Shown here: positions 50,041-61,900 of the stretch, one piece after another
Position numbering within the stretch: the first letter of the stretch is position 1
Layout: every line of letters begins with the position of its first letter
NCBI GenBank assembly: GCA_033439265.1
Contig: JAVTVX010000026.1
Coordinates: forward strand, 8,991,001-9,055,000
Direction of reading: 5' to 3'
DNA length: 64,000 nt
Origin: Dillenia suffruticosa
Lineage: Eukaryota > Streptophyta > Magnoliopsida > Dilleniales > Dilleniaceae
Notes under the pieces: model-generated
The model's database searches: none
Told to the model about the DNA's origin: nothing
The model's input: only the letters and a program-made list of their open reading frames with translations
Translations under genes and position numbers: made by a program

Positions 50041-52680
50041 ATGGATAGTTATTCTCTGATAAAAGAAATCGCTCCTGATACGCAAAACTGAACTTGCAAA
50101 ATAATAGTCCACAAAAAGCAACATATTACAACATCAATCAACACCCTGACGAAGAACCAAAAATACATCTTCGTGGGTTCAGAGGTATGGATCTTTATTT
50201 TAGGGTATTTTTGAAAACAAGAGGTTATCGTATATTTTTCTAACTTATTATTTTCATGAGGATGGATTTTTCTCATATAATCTTTTTGCGACCAAGAGCC
50301 TATTATGTATTTTTACAAGTTATAATTTTTCCCATACAATGTTTATAGTTTTATTATTATAAGACAATATTTACTTGGAAAAAATATCATCATATATTAC
50401 CTCAGATTTTTTTTTTCCTTTTGACATAGAGAACTCAAGTAGAAGGAATAATGTTTAACGCAGACATCTCTACAATGAGCCCATTCTTACAAGTACACAG
50501 AACTTATCTAAAAAAAATGCCACTGTAAGAACAATTCCCACAAAATTTCATAACGAAGCCATAAAAGCTCAACGGCTGATATCCACAAGAACTCTTATGG
50601 ATGAATTAAAAAAGGAGGATGATGTGATACCAGTGAGCTTTGACTATACAAAATTTATAGATTTGGTCCAGTACATCAATCACAAGGACAAATCTCTGGG
50701 TGCGTTTTGTTTTTGAAGAACTTACATTTATCCCTTTCGGTTTTTTTTTCTCCCGTTAAAAAAGTATGTTGTGTTTTCTTTTTTGCTATGAATATTCATT
50801 GTGGATTCTCTTATAAGGTTGTTTTTGATACAGATATTTTGGCCGTTGTCATTTACGCATTGCAAGCAAGAAATGTTACTACACAAGAGAAGAATTCTGT
50901 TGTTCAAAAAATTGTGATTGTCAATGAAAGGTAAAACCCTTAACTCTTGCCATCTCTAACAAAACAATAATGCATTTCTATATAATATCTCCTTTCAATA
51001 GAGCAGTTTTCAGACGCTTAAATTATCTCTATGGGATTATTTCGTTCAAAATCAAGGACAGCAAAAATTAGCAAATATCCGTGCATATCTTGTTGTTGTT
51101 TGTACAAGAGTCAAAATGAATTCTTACAATGGTATCAAGAAGAAAACTGTCCCTCTTCCTCTTTTTTTATTTATTTTTTAATACGGTTTGATCTTATCTA
51201 TATGATTTCTTCATATAAGGTGTCATACTCTCTGCTTGGTTTCATTCAGCTATTCTTGTTGATCCACCAATACAACAAGCACGAAAGGTAAAGAACTGAT
51301 ACTTATAAATATATAATAATAATAAATATATAATGACTGTGAATTTGTTTAAGACTGATCTTACTTTTAACATAATTTACTGTATATATCATTATAGATT
51401 CATCAATTGTTTCTTTTGTAGGGTACTCAGAAATAATAAATTGTTTGAATATATAGTTGCGCATAAAAGATATGATTACTACAATCCTGACATCTCTTTT
51501 AGACCAATTGAGAAAAAAACTAAAATATGTAATCTAATGGCAACACAAAAGGCAAAGTATTTTGTTAGAGAAAAAAAAAAGAAAATTCAAATGTAGATGC
51601 TTATTCCTAATCATTATATTAAACTTGTGTCTTCTATGACCTGATTTCACACAGCATAGCTAAAACTACAGCTCTCCTTTGAACATATATTTCACAAATA
51701 TTGGTACATCGGTTGTAGTAATTGCTTTAGCTTCAGAGCAACTTCCTTTGAAGTAAACCTCCTGTCTAATTCATACAAAGAAAAAGGAACCGGCAAACCA
51801 AGATACATTTCTATGCCGGTTTATTAAAATTGGCTTCCACTTCGTGATGTTCACACTTCGCTGTTGAAGCATTGCAATGATCTTGTGACCATTGTACCTC
51901 TGTTTCTAATCTCCTTCTTATGTATGTATATATTTTCTTCTTCACAGATGTCATTTTAATGTTGATTTGCAAGATGATACCAGCAAACTAACTGCCTCTG
52001 TCTTTGGAGAATTAGTTGAGGAATTACTAACATTCACAGCTGTTGAAGCAATGGAACATTTTGACCAGGTTTTATTTATGTACTTCATAAATCATTTATA
52101 AAAATTAGAACACTAACTATACTTGGATTATTCATTAATCATCCAAACAAAAGATCTATATTGTAGAGGTTTTATTTCCAGTTTACTGAAATAATTTTTT
52201 ATCATGTTTTTTAAATAACATTGAACTCCCCCTTGATGCTGTTGACGAGGACTTAAAACAAAAAATGTTCACAGCACACATCAGACCTATTCGATCCAAA
52301 ACGATGGATGTAAAACAACGATTCACTGTTATATATTATTATTATCCATCTGAATATAACACCAATGATCCGTTCATTTACCAAGAATCTACTATTGGTA
52401 CTTCTTCTTCATCTTCCATTACTTTGGGTGAATACGAACCTAGTGGGACCTCTGTTTTTTCCCAGCTAACCAAATTTTCCTTCTTTCTATAATATGATAA
52501 CTTCATTGTTCTGCTTTTCTTGTTTCAGAAACAACTCTTTCTTCATCCACAGCCAAAACTTAGCCGCTTCGTAAGTTTGATGACATGCAAGAGGATGGCC
52601 TAAAGAGAGGAGAACCTTCCGAACCCACACAACTCAATGTTCCCAGAAAACAAAAACTGAACTCAACTGCTCCTCTTTGA
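50041..52680 (+). pseudogene. Helitron B RPA1-like single-stranded DNA-binding protein gene, decayed
   Basis: The gene starts MDSYSLIKEIAPDTQN at 50041 and ends at the stop in 52678-52680. It has the same exon order as copy A, including TQVEGIMFNADIS (50434 on), ILAVVIYALQARNVTTQE, YDYYNPDISFRPIEK (51470-51510), the zinc-ribbon region WYIGCSNCF (51700-51730), FNVDLQDDTSKLTASVFGEL (51950-52060) and AHIRPIRSKTMDVKQRFTVI (52270-52340). This is the RPA large-subunit family carried by plant Helitrons. It begins 108 bases after the helicase stop, the same arrangement as in copy A. An in-frame stop early in exon 1 and further changes mark it as a pseudogene. Confidence 0.85.
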
Positions 52681-53278
52681 GGGGGCAGGGAGAAGGCGTC
52701 ATAAAGTGCTTTTGTTCGCCTGACGCCTGCAAAATCACAAAACTAACTTATTTATATATTTTTTTTCCTCCATGAAACTATGCCACTCGTTATGTATTCC
52801 ATCAAATCAATCCTTTTTGACTTTTTGCTGAAAACTCTGTCTGCAAAATTATTAAGTGTTATGAGTTACTACAAAACAAAAAAAAGGGAGAAAGGTCACG
52901 AGTTACTACAGAACAAAATATATTGTCCGCTTTACAGCTGCTTGTTGTTCATCCTCATCCTTTCTTCTAGCTACCCTTGATAATTTATTGCAGCCTTTCT
53001 TCTTCAAGCGTGAAAAAAATATATGGCCACTCAAACAACTAAGGGTGTGTTATACTCGTAGTGAAAAAAAATAATGGCTATGCTTTCAAATCCACAAAAT
53101 GCTGATTTACAATCATGCTGCTTTTTCCTGCACTGCAGGAAAGACCAGGTATCTGCTTCTTGTGTGGTACGTTTTATATGATTCTTATAGCTTTTATCAT
53201 GTTATATGAACCAGAAGAAAACATTTGTTGAACCTCTTTATTACCTAAAAAATGCAACTTTTGCCTGTACAATTTCAG

Positions 53279-54321
53279 ATGCTACTAGAACGGCATGGTC
53301 AAAATAGAATTACATTCAGGCATGGAATGTGCGATTGGTCCTTTCCCCTCATAAACAACCTCTATAAAGATGCACCAGCGGAATACCTTGATAGTAATCT
53401 TATTAAAGAACACCACACCTTACTTGTTAGACACGTTGGAAATCTTGTCAGTGATGTCGTTCATTTCTGCGAATTCCAAAAACAAGTTTACCTAAGCTGA
53501 CAACTCCATTACCCAGTATTCTACAACATCACGGTTTGAGATATTTAAAATTTTCCTTTATAAATCATCATACTATATATATATGTAATTATATATATAT
53601 CTCTCCATATTTATAATTTAGTTTAATATTGTTTGCAGGACAAGAAAATAGTTCAATATTGAAAAAAGCCATTTGTACATTAATAAAAGCTGATTGTATT
53701 CAAGATGTTTGCAGTTTTGTGTGGTTTTATCAAGCATTTTCTGTGGCCGTTCCATATAAATTAGTAATGCATATCTCCTTTTTATAATTCAACACCTACC
53801 TTTCTTGATATTGACATTTTCCTTCTTCTCCTGTTAAATGATCAGGAAATACCTCGGTTCATCAACTATTTTGTTAGTGGTGAAAAAACTCCCACCATGA
53901 TTTTGAAGATCGGGTCGCAATCTCTTCAAGTTGGAATCCAAGGAAGACATATTAAGAAGAACTGGAACACTTTTGTTTTGAAACATAATCTCCATCATAA
54001 TGATATCCTTGTTTTCATTCCAGAATCAGAAACAATATTTTGTATTATCGTTTTTGATCCCTACGGAGTAGAGAAAATTTTCCCTTGGTATCATACATAC
54101 TCTGTGTATTCACGGGTTAAGAGAGACACTAAATTTTATATTTCGTACCATTCCTTTATTTTTGTTTTTCACGAGACACCAATATCTATTCCAGTTCCCA
54201 TGCCTTTGCAAAATGCAAAACTATTTTGTTGTTCTCCATACAGAAGATCCGCTCATACTTTTATTAAAAATTATAAACATTACAGATGGATGATTATGCT
54301 TAAAAATATCAAAAATATTTG
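53279..54321 (+). pseudogene. B3 DNA-binding-domain gene remnant (REM-like), downstream of Helitron B
   Basis: The exon 53845-54321 follows a clean AG acceptor and reads EIPRFINYFVSGEKTPTMIL, then KNWNTFVLKHNLHHNDILVF, then an IVFDPYGVEK end. This is the pattern of a plant B3 domain (start IPxxF, a W..FV..H.L..D.LVF helix-strand core, a V/IFDPxG strand). An earlier exon (53279-53500) reads ITFRHGMCDWSFPLIN and NLVSDVVHFCEF, which could be a diverged first B3 domain, but this is less sure. The part between the exons does not stay open. B3 proteins are plant transcription factors. It has no counterpart after copy A. It may be a captured host gene or the neighbour into which the Helitron landed. 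Confidence 0.65.
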
Positions 54322-54729
54322 AAATAAATGATGTATGATAACTTTGTTATGATATTATAATAATGAAACGATTCTAATTTTGTTACAATGAAAAATACCA
54401 CATCATATTTTTTTATGAAACCTAACCCTCTGTTACAACTTAGAAAAAAATGGAAAAATATTATTATACTTTTTTAATGCAAACAGATCCAATGTAAAAT
54501 TTTACAAATCGTTTACATGAAAACAATGCAAAAAAATATATATATATTTAGGATACTTAATATAAAACAAGCAGAGGAAAGCAAAAACGCGTATCATGAA
54601 ACATATTAAAAAAACTGAATAAATTAATTTGCTTTCTCTCACTCTATCTCCCACCATTTATTGTTCGCATTTATTATATCTCATCGATTCCATATTCCTA
54701 GACTTTGGCTAAATAATTATTAAATTATT
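54322..54729. other. AT-rich stretch after the B3 remnant
   Basis: No gene. It contains a segment (54415-54530) duplicated at 55250-55355 (CCTAACCCTC, then TACAACT, then AAATTTTA.AAATCGTTTAC), and a CCCACCATTTATTGTTCGCA phrase (about 54650) that recurs near 59475 and 60275. Confidence 0.6.
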
Positions 54730-55860
54730 TAGTGGTTCTGCACCATAATCTCATTCAGCAAAACGTAGAATCACCTCGTAATTCTATGACCCGCAAAACC
54801 ACGTGGATCTGCCCTCACAACGGCTAAAAAAATTTTAAAAAATCAAATATCTATAGGTATAACATTATACGTTTTTTTTTTTTTACCCTGTAAACCTTAT
54901 ATGTTTCATGTTAAATACAAATATCAAGATTCAATTTAAAAAACATAGATTTATTTTACGAAAACTAACGAAAACAACTTAAATTTAAATCCAAAGGCAT
55001 TTAATTAAACAGTTTACATCTAAATATATTTAAGCATGACATACCTTCTTTTCAATTTTCAAAATGTTATCAAAATATTTTAATAGTTATATTATGTACC
55101 ACTTTGTTGTTTTAGATAATACCTAACAATATCTCCCAACTCTAAAAGAAAATTAAAAAAAATATATCGTATTTCTTTTCCACAAGAAAATCACAACTCT
55201 AATAAATCATATTTCAATTGTTGAATTGTTTAACGAATTATATTTTTTAATAAATCCTAACCCTCCCTTACAACTGTAAAAAGAAAAAATGAAAACAGAA
55301 TGTTATGTTTGCTTTACACAACCAAGTCAAATATAAAATTTTAAAAATCGTTTACTTTTTTTTTTTGTACCTGGACCTTCCTGTATCTGGAGCTTCGCCC
55401 TCTTGTTAGCGTAGGTGAGAAGGGCACTTTCGTCCCTTAACCAGGTCGGAAGTTCAACTCTCACTAGGTATGAAAAAAATAATATTGGGAGACCTTCCCC
55501 TCAAATGAGGCGCGACAGTCAAGTCGATTCCGGTTTAAAAATCGTTTATCTCAAAACAACTCAGGGAAGAAAAAAAATCACGCTTTCAAGATTATTTTAT
55601 ACAGACAAAAACAATATTAAATTTTTTAAATCATTTACATTTATTTTCCATATGAACCCTAAACAAAGCAACCAGTGAAAAAAAAATATACATGTATATC
55701 ACGGCTCGTCAACCAGGGCACATCCTCGGTTCAGTTTACTAGAACAGAGCCACATTGCCATCCTGCTAGACACAGAACCACCATGTGATTCTGCGACCCG
55801 CGGAACCATGATATTGTTCTACTGATTGCAGAATTACGTGGTTCTGAGTGTAGAATGACA
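54730..55860. repeat. Palindromic array, right block, first part
   Basis: Clusters at about 54730-54830 and 55735-55850, here with more diverged units (GTGGTTCTGCACC, GCAAAACCACGTGGATCTGC, GGTTCTGAGTG). They are separated by AT-rich spacer that duplicates the sequence before the first cluster and holds the SINE-like insertion. Confidence 0.7.
55340..55548. mobile_element. SINE-like insertion with 15-bp target duplication
   Basis: A segment of about 179 bp is flanked by perfect copies of TTTAAAAATCGTTTA (55340-55354 and 55534-55548). A homologous stretch at 54490-54530 (TTTTACAAATCGTTTACATG) lacks the segment, so it is an insertion. A run of T at its left end is a poly-A tail on the minus strand. 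On the plus strand, TAGCGTAGGTGAG and AAGTTCAACTCTC match pol III A and B box patterns at about tRNA spacing. The length, tail and duplication fit a plant SINE. The tail and the box orientation disagree, so the family and direction are not settled. Confidence 0.6.
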
Positions 55861-56500
55861 AAAAAATATTATAGAAAAAAAAAAGCTTTCTAGCAATAAC
55901 ATTATTTGACCACTTTTTAGCCTTTGGTACATAGCCTACATTTTCTAACACTTTGATTTAAAAATTCTCTGATTGAATACCATCCAATAAACTACTTAAT
56001 CCATTCTATTAAACATTTAATAGAAGCAGGAATTGGGACACACTAAATTACTTCCCAGACACAAACCTAGAGAACCCTCAGCAAACCAAAATTACAAAAA
56101 CTCAACCATAACAAAGGGAAACCAGGATCACACAAACAAAACAACACCACAAAATAAAATCAAACAAACGTATAACTGACACAGGACTACCTTGCACTAA
56201 CACCAAAAGGATAAATAAATAGGAGATAACAAAAAATGAATAACTCTTTGCTTCTCTCTTCCAATATTCATGTACTTCGGCTATGAACCACAACTAGCCA
56301 CAACCAACTATACAAAAATAAAAGAAAGAAAGAACCAAAAATAGCTTTCTCCTGTTGTTTTCGTATGTTCAGCATACAAAAACATCCAGTTAGCTAATCA
56401 TGCAATTGCTTTATACCACAAAGGAAAAAAAAGCAAAAAAAAAGAAAAAGAGATTCATAAAGGGAAGGGAAAAAAAAAACGGAAAGCTCAAAATTGTTTG
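55861..56500. other. AT-rich stretch before the fossil gene
   Basis: No coding sequence recognised. It lies downstream of the minus-strand gene at 56611-58623, so part of it may be that gene's 3' flank. No terminator or poly-A signal can be singled out. Confidence 0.45.
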
Positions 56501-56610
56501 CTAAAAGTTTACATCCTCGTCAAGAAATATGAAAGAGTTCAAGCCAAATTTATAAACAATCTCAACAGCATTCACGACATTTGTCCAGAAGGGAATCCAA
56601 CAACTTTTTT

Positions 56611-58623
56611 CTACAAGCAAATCAAATCCTCTCGAAGAGAAGCAACTCGAGAGCCCATATCATTGATTTCTTCACTAACAAAACAACCAAAGCCTTCTGG
56701 CTGCAATCCAGATGAATTATCAATAACCTTACCAACCAAAAAGGATTCTTCCAATCCAGGTCTACAAATAAAATCTTGCACCTTTGACTGCTTGTCCACA
56801 AGTTCTCGGTTCTTGCTTTCATATTCTTGCTGGATTTCCAAGAACCTTTTCTCTGAAACTTTCAATGCCTCTACTCTCTCCTCTGCTAATTTTATAGTAG
56901 CCCGCCGCTCCACTTCGGTCTTTCTCAGTATAGCATTCAACTTCTCGCATTCTGATAAGGCTACGTCATTGATTTGATACGATGATTGAAGATCCGCCTT
57001 CATTGTTTCCAACATTCCTTCCTTCTTTTTTATCATTGCGATCAACTCTTCAATCTTTTCAGCATCTACAGCATTCAAGCCAGACTGCTCCTCCAACTTG
57101 CCAGGCATCTCATTTATTATTTTGGTCTTTCACAGTCTTTGAAATCGAACAAATGTGGTAGCCTAATTTTTTTTAAAAAAATAAACACAGATAAAAAAAA
57201 TCTTAATTCACACATACTATATTCTTATATCAAAAATATCATATATTATATTTTAACAAAATGTTAGCATCTTTGAAAAAACTACCTAAAGCAAAAAACT
57301 CATGACAGCATCATCTCCTTCTTCCAAGGATAATTGGTTTAATAGACTTTCCTGATGAGTAAAACTGATTCCATCCGTGAACTTTCTAACCTCTTCCAAA
57401 TCCAAATGGCAGAACTCTGGATGATCACAGCTTGCAACAGCTCCCTTCCCTTTCACATCTCTGGACCCATCAATTGGTGTAACGGTACTACTGGAGCCAC
57501 TTTGAATGATTAACATTTCGGTTGTTAACCGCGCTTCTTTTTCTCCTACCAATACCATGGTCCTTGCATCCAATTCTTTTGCCAGATCTGCGTCGTTCTG
57601 GCCATCATCACCTTCATCACTCACAACAATCAAATCCTTCAGGTTTTCACCAACGATCCCAACAGTAGCGCTCTGTTCCCTTTCTTTCCTCACCTCCTCA
57701 CTCTCATCCCCTTCCTCACTCCCAGATGTCCAAACAAGCTTTCTTTTCTTTCTAAAATAAGTCTCTTGCAATGTATGCTCCTCAGGCCGACATTTTTCCT
57801 CCTCCGGTTTTTTTTGTATTGCATTTCTTATTTCTTTTATGGTCGTGACTCTCTGCATATCATCAACTTCTGCAAATCTTAAAGAGTCTACAACTTCTAT
57901 TCCTTTTTTCTGTACCAAAATTGACCTTTCGATCTGCATATTCTCATTTAACAAAAGACCAGCAAGCATTAACATCTCATCCTGGATGAGTGTGTCCACC
58001 CAAATAGAAGTACCCCTTCCAACATAGTATTTACCAACCGATTTCATAAAATCAGCATGCACGGAAGGAGGAGTCAATGGGTTGGAGGCCGATATGAGAG
58101 GTTCACCATGTACCGGTATAAAGGGTATCAAACTTTCCTTTAGAAACTCCACAAAGAAAAACTTTCTCTTCCACGACCTATCAACTCCCAATAATAGAAC
58201 TTCCAATTAGACTCTTTACACTATTGGACGCAATACCAATCCTCATTGGCATCTCCTATTGCACACTTTCTTAGACAAAAAACAGATAGTAGAATTTCAA
58301 AATCAAATCTCAGCCGACAGAAGCTTACTAAACTGATAACAGCTACTATCAGCCTCCATGCACTAGGGATAAACAAAGTTAGAAACATATTCCAACCTTT
58401 CAGGATAACTGACAAAGGACCTAAATAGGACACCCGTACACCGTATCTTACGTACTCCTTTATACATGGGGACGAATCTCTCCACCACTTGATTCGCTCT
58501 TTCATCCCCTCTAGGTAACCTTAATCGAAAATCACCCCCAAAACCCATTTCTTTCGCTATGATTTCCAATTCTTTGCGCGTCATTATGCTCTTAATATCA
58601 CTGATGCTTCCTACTTTTTCCAT
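56611..58623 (-). pseudogene. Plant gypsy-type transposon-protein (PF04195-like) gene with coiled-coil tail, fossil
   Basis: Three minus-strand blocks lie in order. The first (58623-58221) has RKELEIIAKEMGF, RLPRGDERAN and SAWRLIVAVISLVSF. The second (58206-57286) starts with a SWKRKFFFVEF motif and continues with a Lys/Glu-rich charged region. The third (57108-56611) is rich in heptad-like Glu, Lys and Leu (EKIEELIAMIKKKEGMLETM) and is a likely coiled coil. The NAWR...WKxxFFFV pattern and charged coiled-coil end are those of the plant family called putative gypsy-type transposon, PF04195. The frame is not continuous, so it is broken or contains introns. It sits opposite to Helitron B inside the right array. 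Treated as a fossil. Confidence 0.55.
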
Positions 58624-58639
58624 TCACCCCAGCAATTAA

Positions 58640-59245
58640 CCTGTACTATCCCTGAAACTAAACCTAAACCTTTTTACTTTCCTATAAAATTTCTAATAGC
58701 AAAACAAACCACATGATCAAAAATACCAACACGCATCATGAAAATGCTAATACATTAATTCTATAAAAAACAACTCAAATGACAGTACTTGCCTCAGACC
58801 CTACTATCTTCCTCCTTAATAAAAAATTTTGACTATATAGCGAAAAAAACCAAACAAAAAAAAAACAAAAAAACAATCAATGAAACTTAATGAACTCAAC
58901 AATGGTCCCCGTTACATACTTTCTACATTTATGTTGTTTTCTTCGAATATACTTTCTAGGAGAAAAAACAATCACTGTATGCAACAAACAAAAAAAGGTA
59001 ACAAAACAGATACCAATACATTAACTCAACAGATTTAGTAAATTCCGGCATCCATTTATCCGTTTTTGCCCTCCCTCATTGTTTTTCCCAAATGTTTAAC
59101 TCTGTAAAGAAGGCAACAAAACAATAACACTCCATGTGCCGCATAAACCCAATCATACTTACTTGGTACTTTTTTTCAGGACCGTTCTCTTAAAAAAATT
59201 GTTTCTCTACACTATACTCTACTCTACACAAACAAGGAGTGAAAC
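58640..59245. other. A-rich stretch without a gene
   Basis: A-rich sequence between the fossil gene and the duplicated block. I see no coding region or clear repeat. Confidence 0.5.
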
Positions 59246-59247
59246 AA

Positions 59248-60387
59248 ACAAACGAAATCAGCAAAACAAGAGATACCCTATGAACCAAAAAACCAATCCA
59301 GCAAATAAAGGAATACGCTCTGAAAGGAATACAATAAAGGAATACCAAAAGGATACTAGCAAAACAAAGCAAGGAAAAAGAAAAGACAACAAGCTGAAGA
59401 AAACAAAAGGGCATATCCCAAAAGATATCAAAAGCTTCAAAAAACTCACTTCCTTTGCGTGACTCTCTTTCTTACCATTTATTGTGAGCATTTGTTATGA
59501 CTGACCTACTCTGTTCTCCTAAGCCCTCATTATTAGATTTACATCCATACCATCCTATCAGCAACACTTCTATCAATTTTTTTAAATTTTTTATTTTAAA
59601 TACAATCTTTAGCTTTTAGATTTTATACCTTCTAAAATTAAGATTATCAAATATTTTCCATGCAAATTATTCATGTTTATATAATTCAAATTTTACACAA
59701 ATATTAATATTATTCGATTATTTTTTCAACTTCATTAAAGATACTTGATATTAAATAATTATTTAAAATTTAAATAATATGTAGCGTGCAAAATATAACA
59801 AAAAAACACTATAATTTCAAAAATACGACAACTCATTCCACAAACATTTGGTACTTCCCTTCAGAAGACCCACTCGTCGTTCTCGCAACTGCTGAACCAC
59901 ACCACGATCCTGCCAACCGCAGAACCACTTGGAGGTTCCACCAACCGCAGAACCACAATAGTTCTACCAATAACAGAGACAATGGTTGTACATACAGCTG
60001 TCCACCTGCCGGTTCTGCAAATCACAGAATCACAACCAACAAGTCAACAAACAAACGACACCAACGAAGCAAGGAATACCCTCTGAACAAACAAACCAAT
60101 CCAGCAAATAAAGATATACGCTGTGAAAGGGATACAATAAAAGAATACCAAAAGGATAGGAATAAAATGAAGCAGAGAAAAAGAAAAAACGACAGGTCAA
60201 GGAAACCAAAAAGGCGTATCCCGGAAGATATCAATAAAATTCAAAAAGCTTATTTCTTTTACGTAACTCTCTTTCCTACCATTTATTGTCTGCATTTATT
60301 ACGAGAAAGCCTATTCCATTGTCCTAAGCCCTCCTTATTAGATTTACAGCCATTCCATCATATCTGTAACACTTCTTTCAATTTCTT
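59248..60387. repeat. Tandem duplication of about 800 bp in the right flank
   Basis: The block 59248-59585 (with ACCAATCCAGCAAATAAAG, ATACCAAAAGGATA, CCATTTATTGTGAGC and CCTAAGCCCTCATTATTAG) is repeated at 60050-60387, offset about 802-805 bases. The palindromic clusters at 59870 and 60650 keep a similar offset. The open frames across both copies (59136-59462 and 59786-60391) are Lys/Asn/Thr-rich and not convincing proteins. Confidence 0.8.
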
Positions 60388-61155
60388 TTAGTTTTAAATT
60401 TTACGTGCCATCTTTAAATTATGGATTTTCTGTGTTTTTTTATTCTAAATTATTAAATATTATAGTTTAAAATTATTAATATTTCTATAATTCAATTTTC
60501 ACAAAAACATTAATATTATCTAATTTTTTTTTCGTTTTTATTGGGATACTTAATGTTAAATAATTATTTAAATATTTAAATAATATGTACGAAAAAAAAT
60601 AACAAATAAAAACTATATTTAAATAATATGTGCTTCCCTCCGCAGCACCGCATAGTGACTCTACCAACAACTGAACCGCTTAGTGATTCTGCAAACCGCA
60701 GAACCACCTGCCCCTTCTACAAACCGCAGAACTACGTGACAGTTTTGTGAACTGCAGGACCATGACAGTTCCACCAATCACAGAAAGAGGATGGTTCTGC
60801 ATACAAAGCACAAAACTGCCAAGATAATTTAATATTCAATTTTATTTTTTAAAATTTTTTAAATTTTAATTTAATATTATAAATATTTTTTAATATTACA
60901 AATAATTATTTTACAAGTACTCAACTATTTGAATATATATAACAATCCACATAGCAAAACAATGTACATACCAGAACCATATGGTTCTGCATACCAGAAC
61001 CAAGATGTTCTCCGTACCACTTTATTATTTGAATATTCAATTTTTTAGAATATTAAAATTTATTTATTTGGATATTTGCTATTTATTTAAACAAAATATC
61101 AAAATTCTAATATAAAATTTGAAAATATTAAATGATGAATCGAAACAACATTATG
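59865..61155. repeat. Palindromic array, right block, second part
   Basis: Clusters at about 59870-60030, 60650-60815 and 60950-61015, built of units such as AACCGCAGAACCAC and GTTCTGCAAATCACAGAA. Unlike the left array, many units have AACCGCAGAAC in place of TACGTAGCAGAAC. The spacer 61010-61150 matches 23880-24010 in the same orientation, linking both flanks of the Helitron pair. Confidence 0.75.
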
Positions 61156-61900
61156 GATATTTTTATTTAAATTGACTATTAAACTTTTTTACCATTGAAA
61201 ATTTATAAGAATTAAAATTAACAAATTAAATATATAATTATAAATATATAACACGCACCACCACACACAATACAAGCCGCATTTTCTCACCCCTCTTTCT
61301 ATATAGAAAAAATGGCCTAAAAAATAAAAAATATATATATACACAAGAACTCAAAACAATTATCTCCATTAAACATAACATTATATATAACATTATACAA
61401 ATATTTTTTTTCTAGATATAATTTTTTTAATATCTAATGTATTTAATTTTAAATAAACATCTACATATTAAATTAAATATTTAAATATATATATTCTTAT
61501 AAAATTTTAAATTGCATATTCATATTTATAAGTTTTGGTATTTGTTTATTATTTGATCTTTTTATATTTTATTTTACAATTAATATTTTGTTTCAAACTC
61601 CAATTTTAAAAGCTTTTAATTAGAGAAAAATTAAAATTACTAGAGTAAAGGTTTTGGATAGACAGTAATTCTTAAAAACATTAAAAATCTAATTTGAATA
61701 CTCCATGGTTAATTCTAGACAATTCCTACATTACTCGAAAAAAAATAAAAAGAGCTTTAACTTATAGATTTAGATTACTTATACATAAATCGATCAGTGC
61801 AAACTCGACAATGCCAACCAAAAGAATATCTAATTTATTGTGTAAATTTTTTTATAACTAAATTATTTTTAGACTTTTTCTATATTTTTTATTGTAGTTT
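61156..61900. other. AT-rich stretch between right clusters
   Basis: Very A/T-rich. It contains TATAAGAATTAAAATTAAC (about 61200), also found near 23415. No gene. Confidence 0.5.

Larger units (their letters stand above)
43700..52900 (+). mobile_element. Helitron copy B, near full-length coding set but decayed
   Basis: It contains, in order, a leader homologous to copy A, a Rep/helicase pseudogene (44811-49932) and an RPA1-like pseudogene (50041-52680), all on the plus strand. This is the coding layout of plant Helitrons, which move by rolling-circle replication. The outer ends are not fixed: I could not point to a convincing 3' hairpin with CTRR, and palindromic arrays lie on both sides. 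Downstream homology to copy A stops near 52870. A B3-domain remnant follows at 53279-54321 and may or may not lie inside the element. Confidence 0.85.

Noticed and set aside
57506-58027. Plus-strand Ser-rich frames
   Set aside because: They are shadows of the minus-strand fossil gene at 57286-58206.
59136-60391. Lys/Asn-rich frames of 108 and 201 residues
   Set aside because: They span a duplicated non-coding spacer and a palindromic cluster; the similarity between them follows from the DNA duplication.
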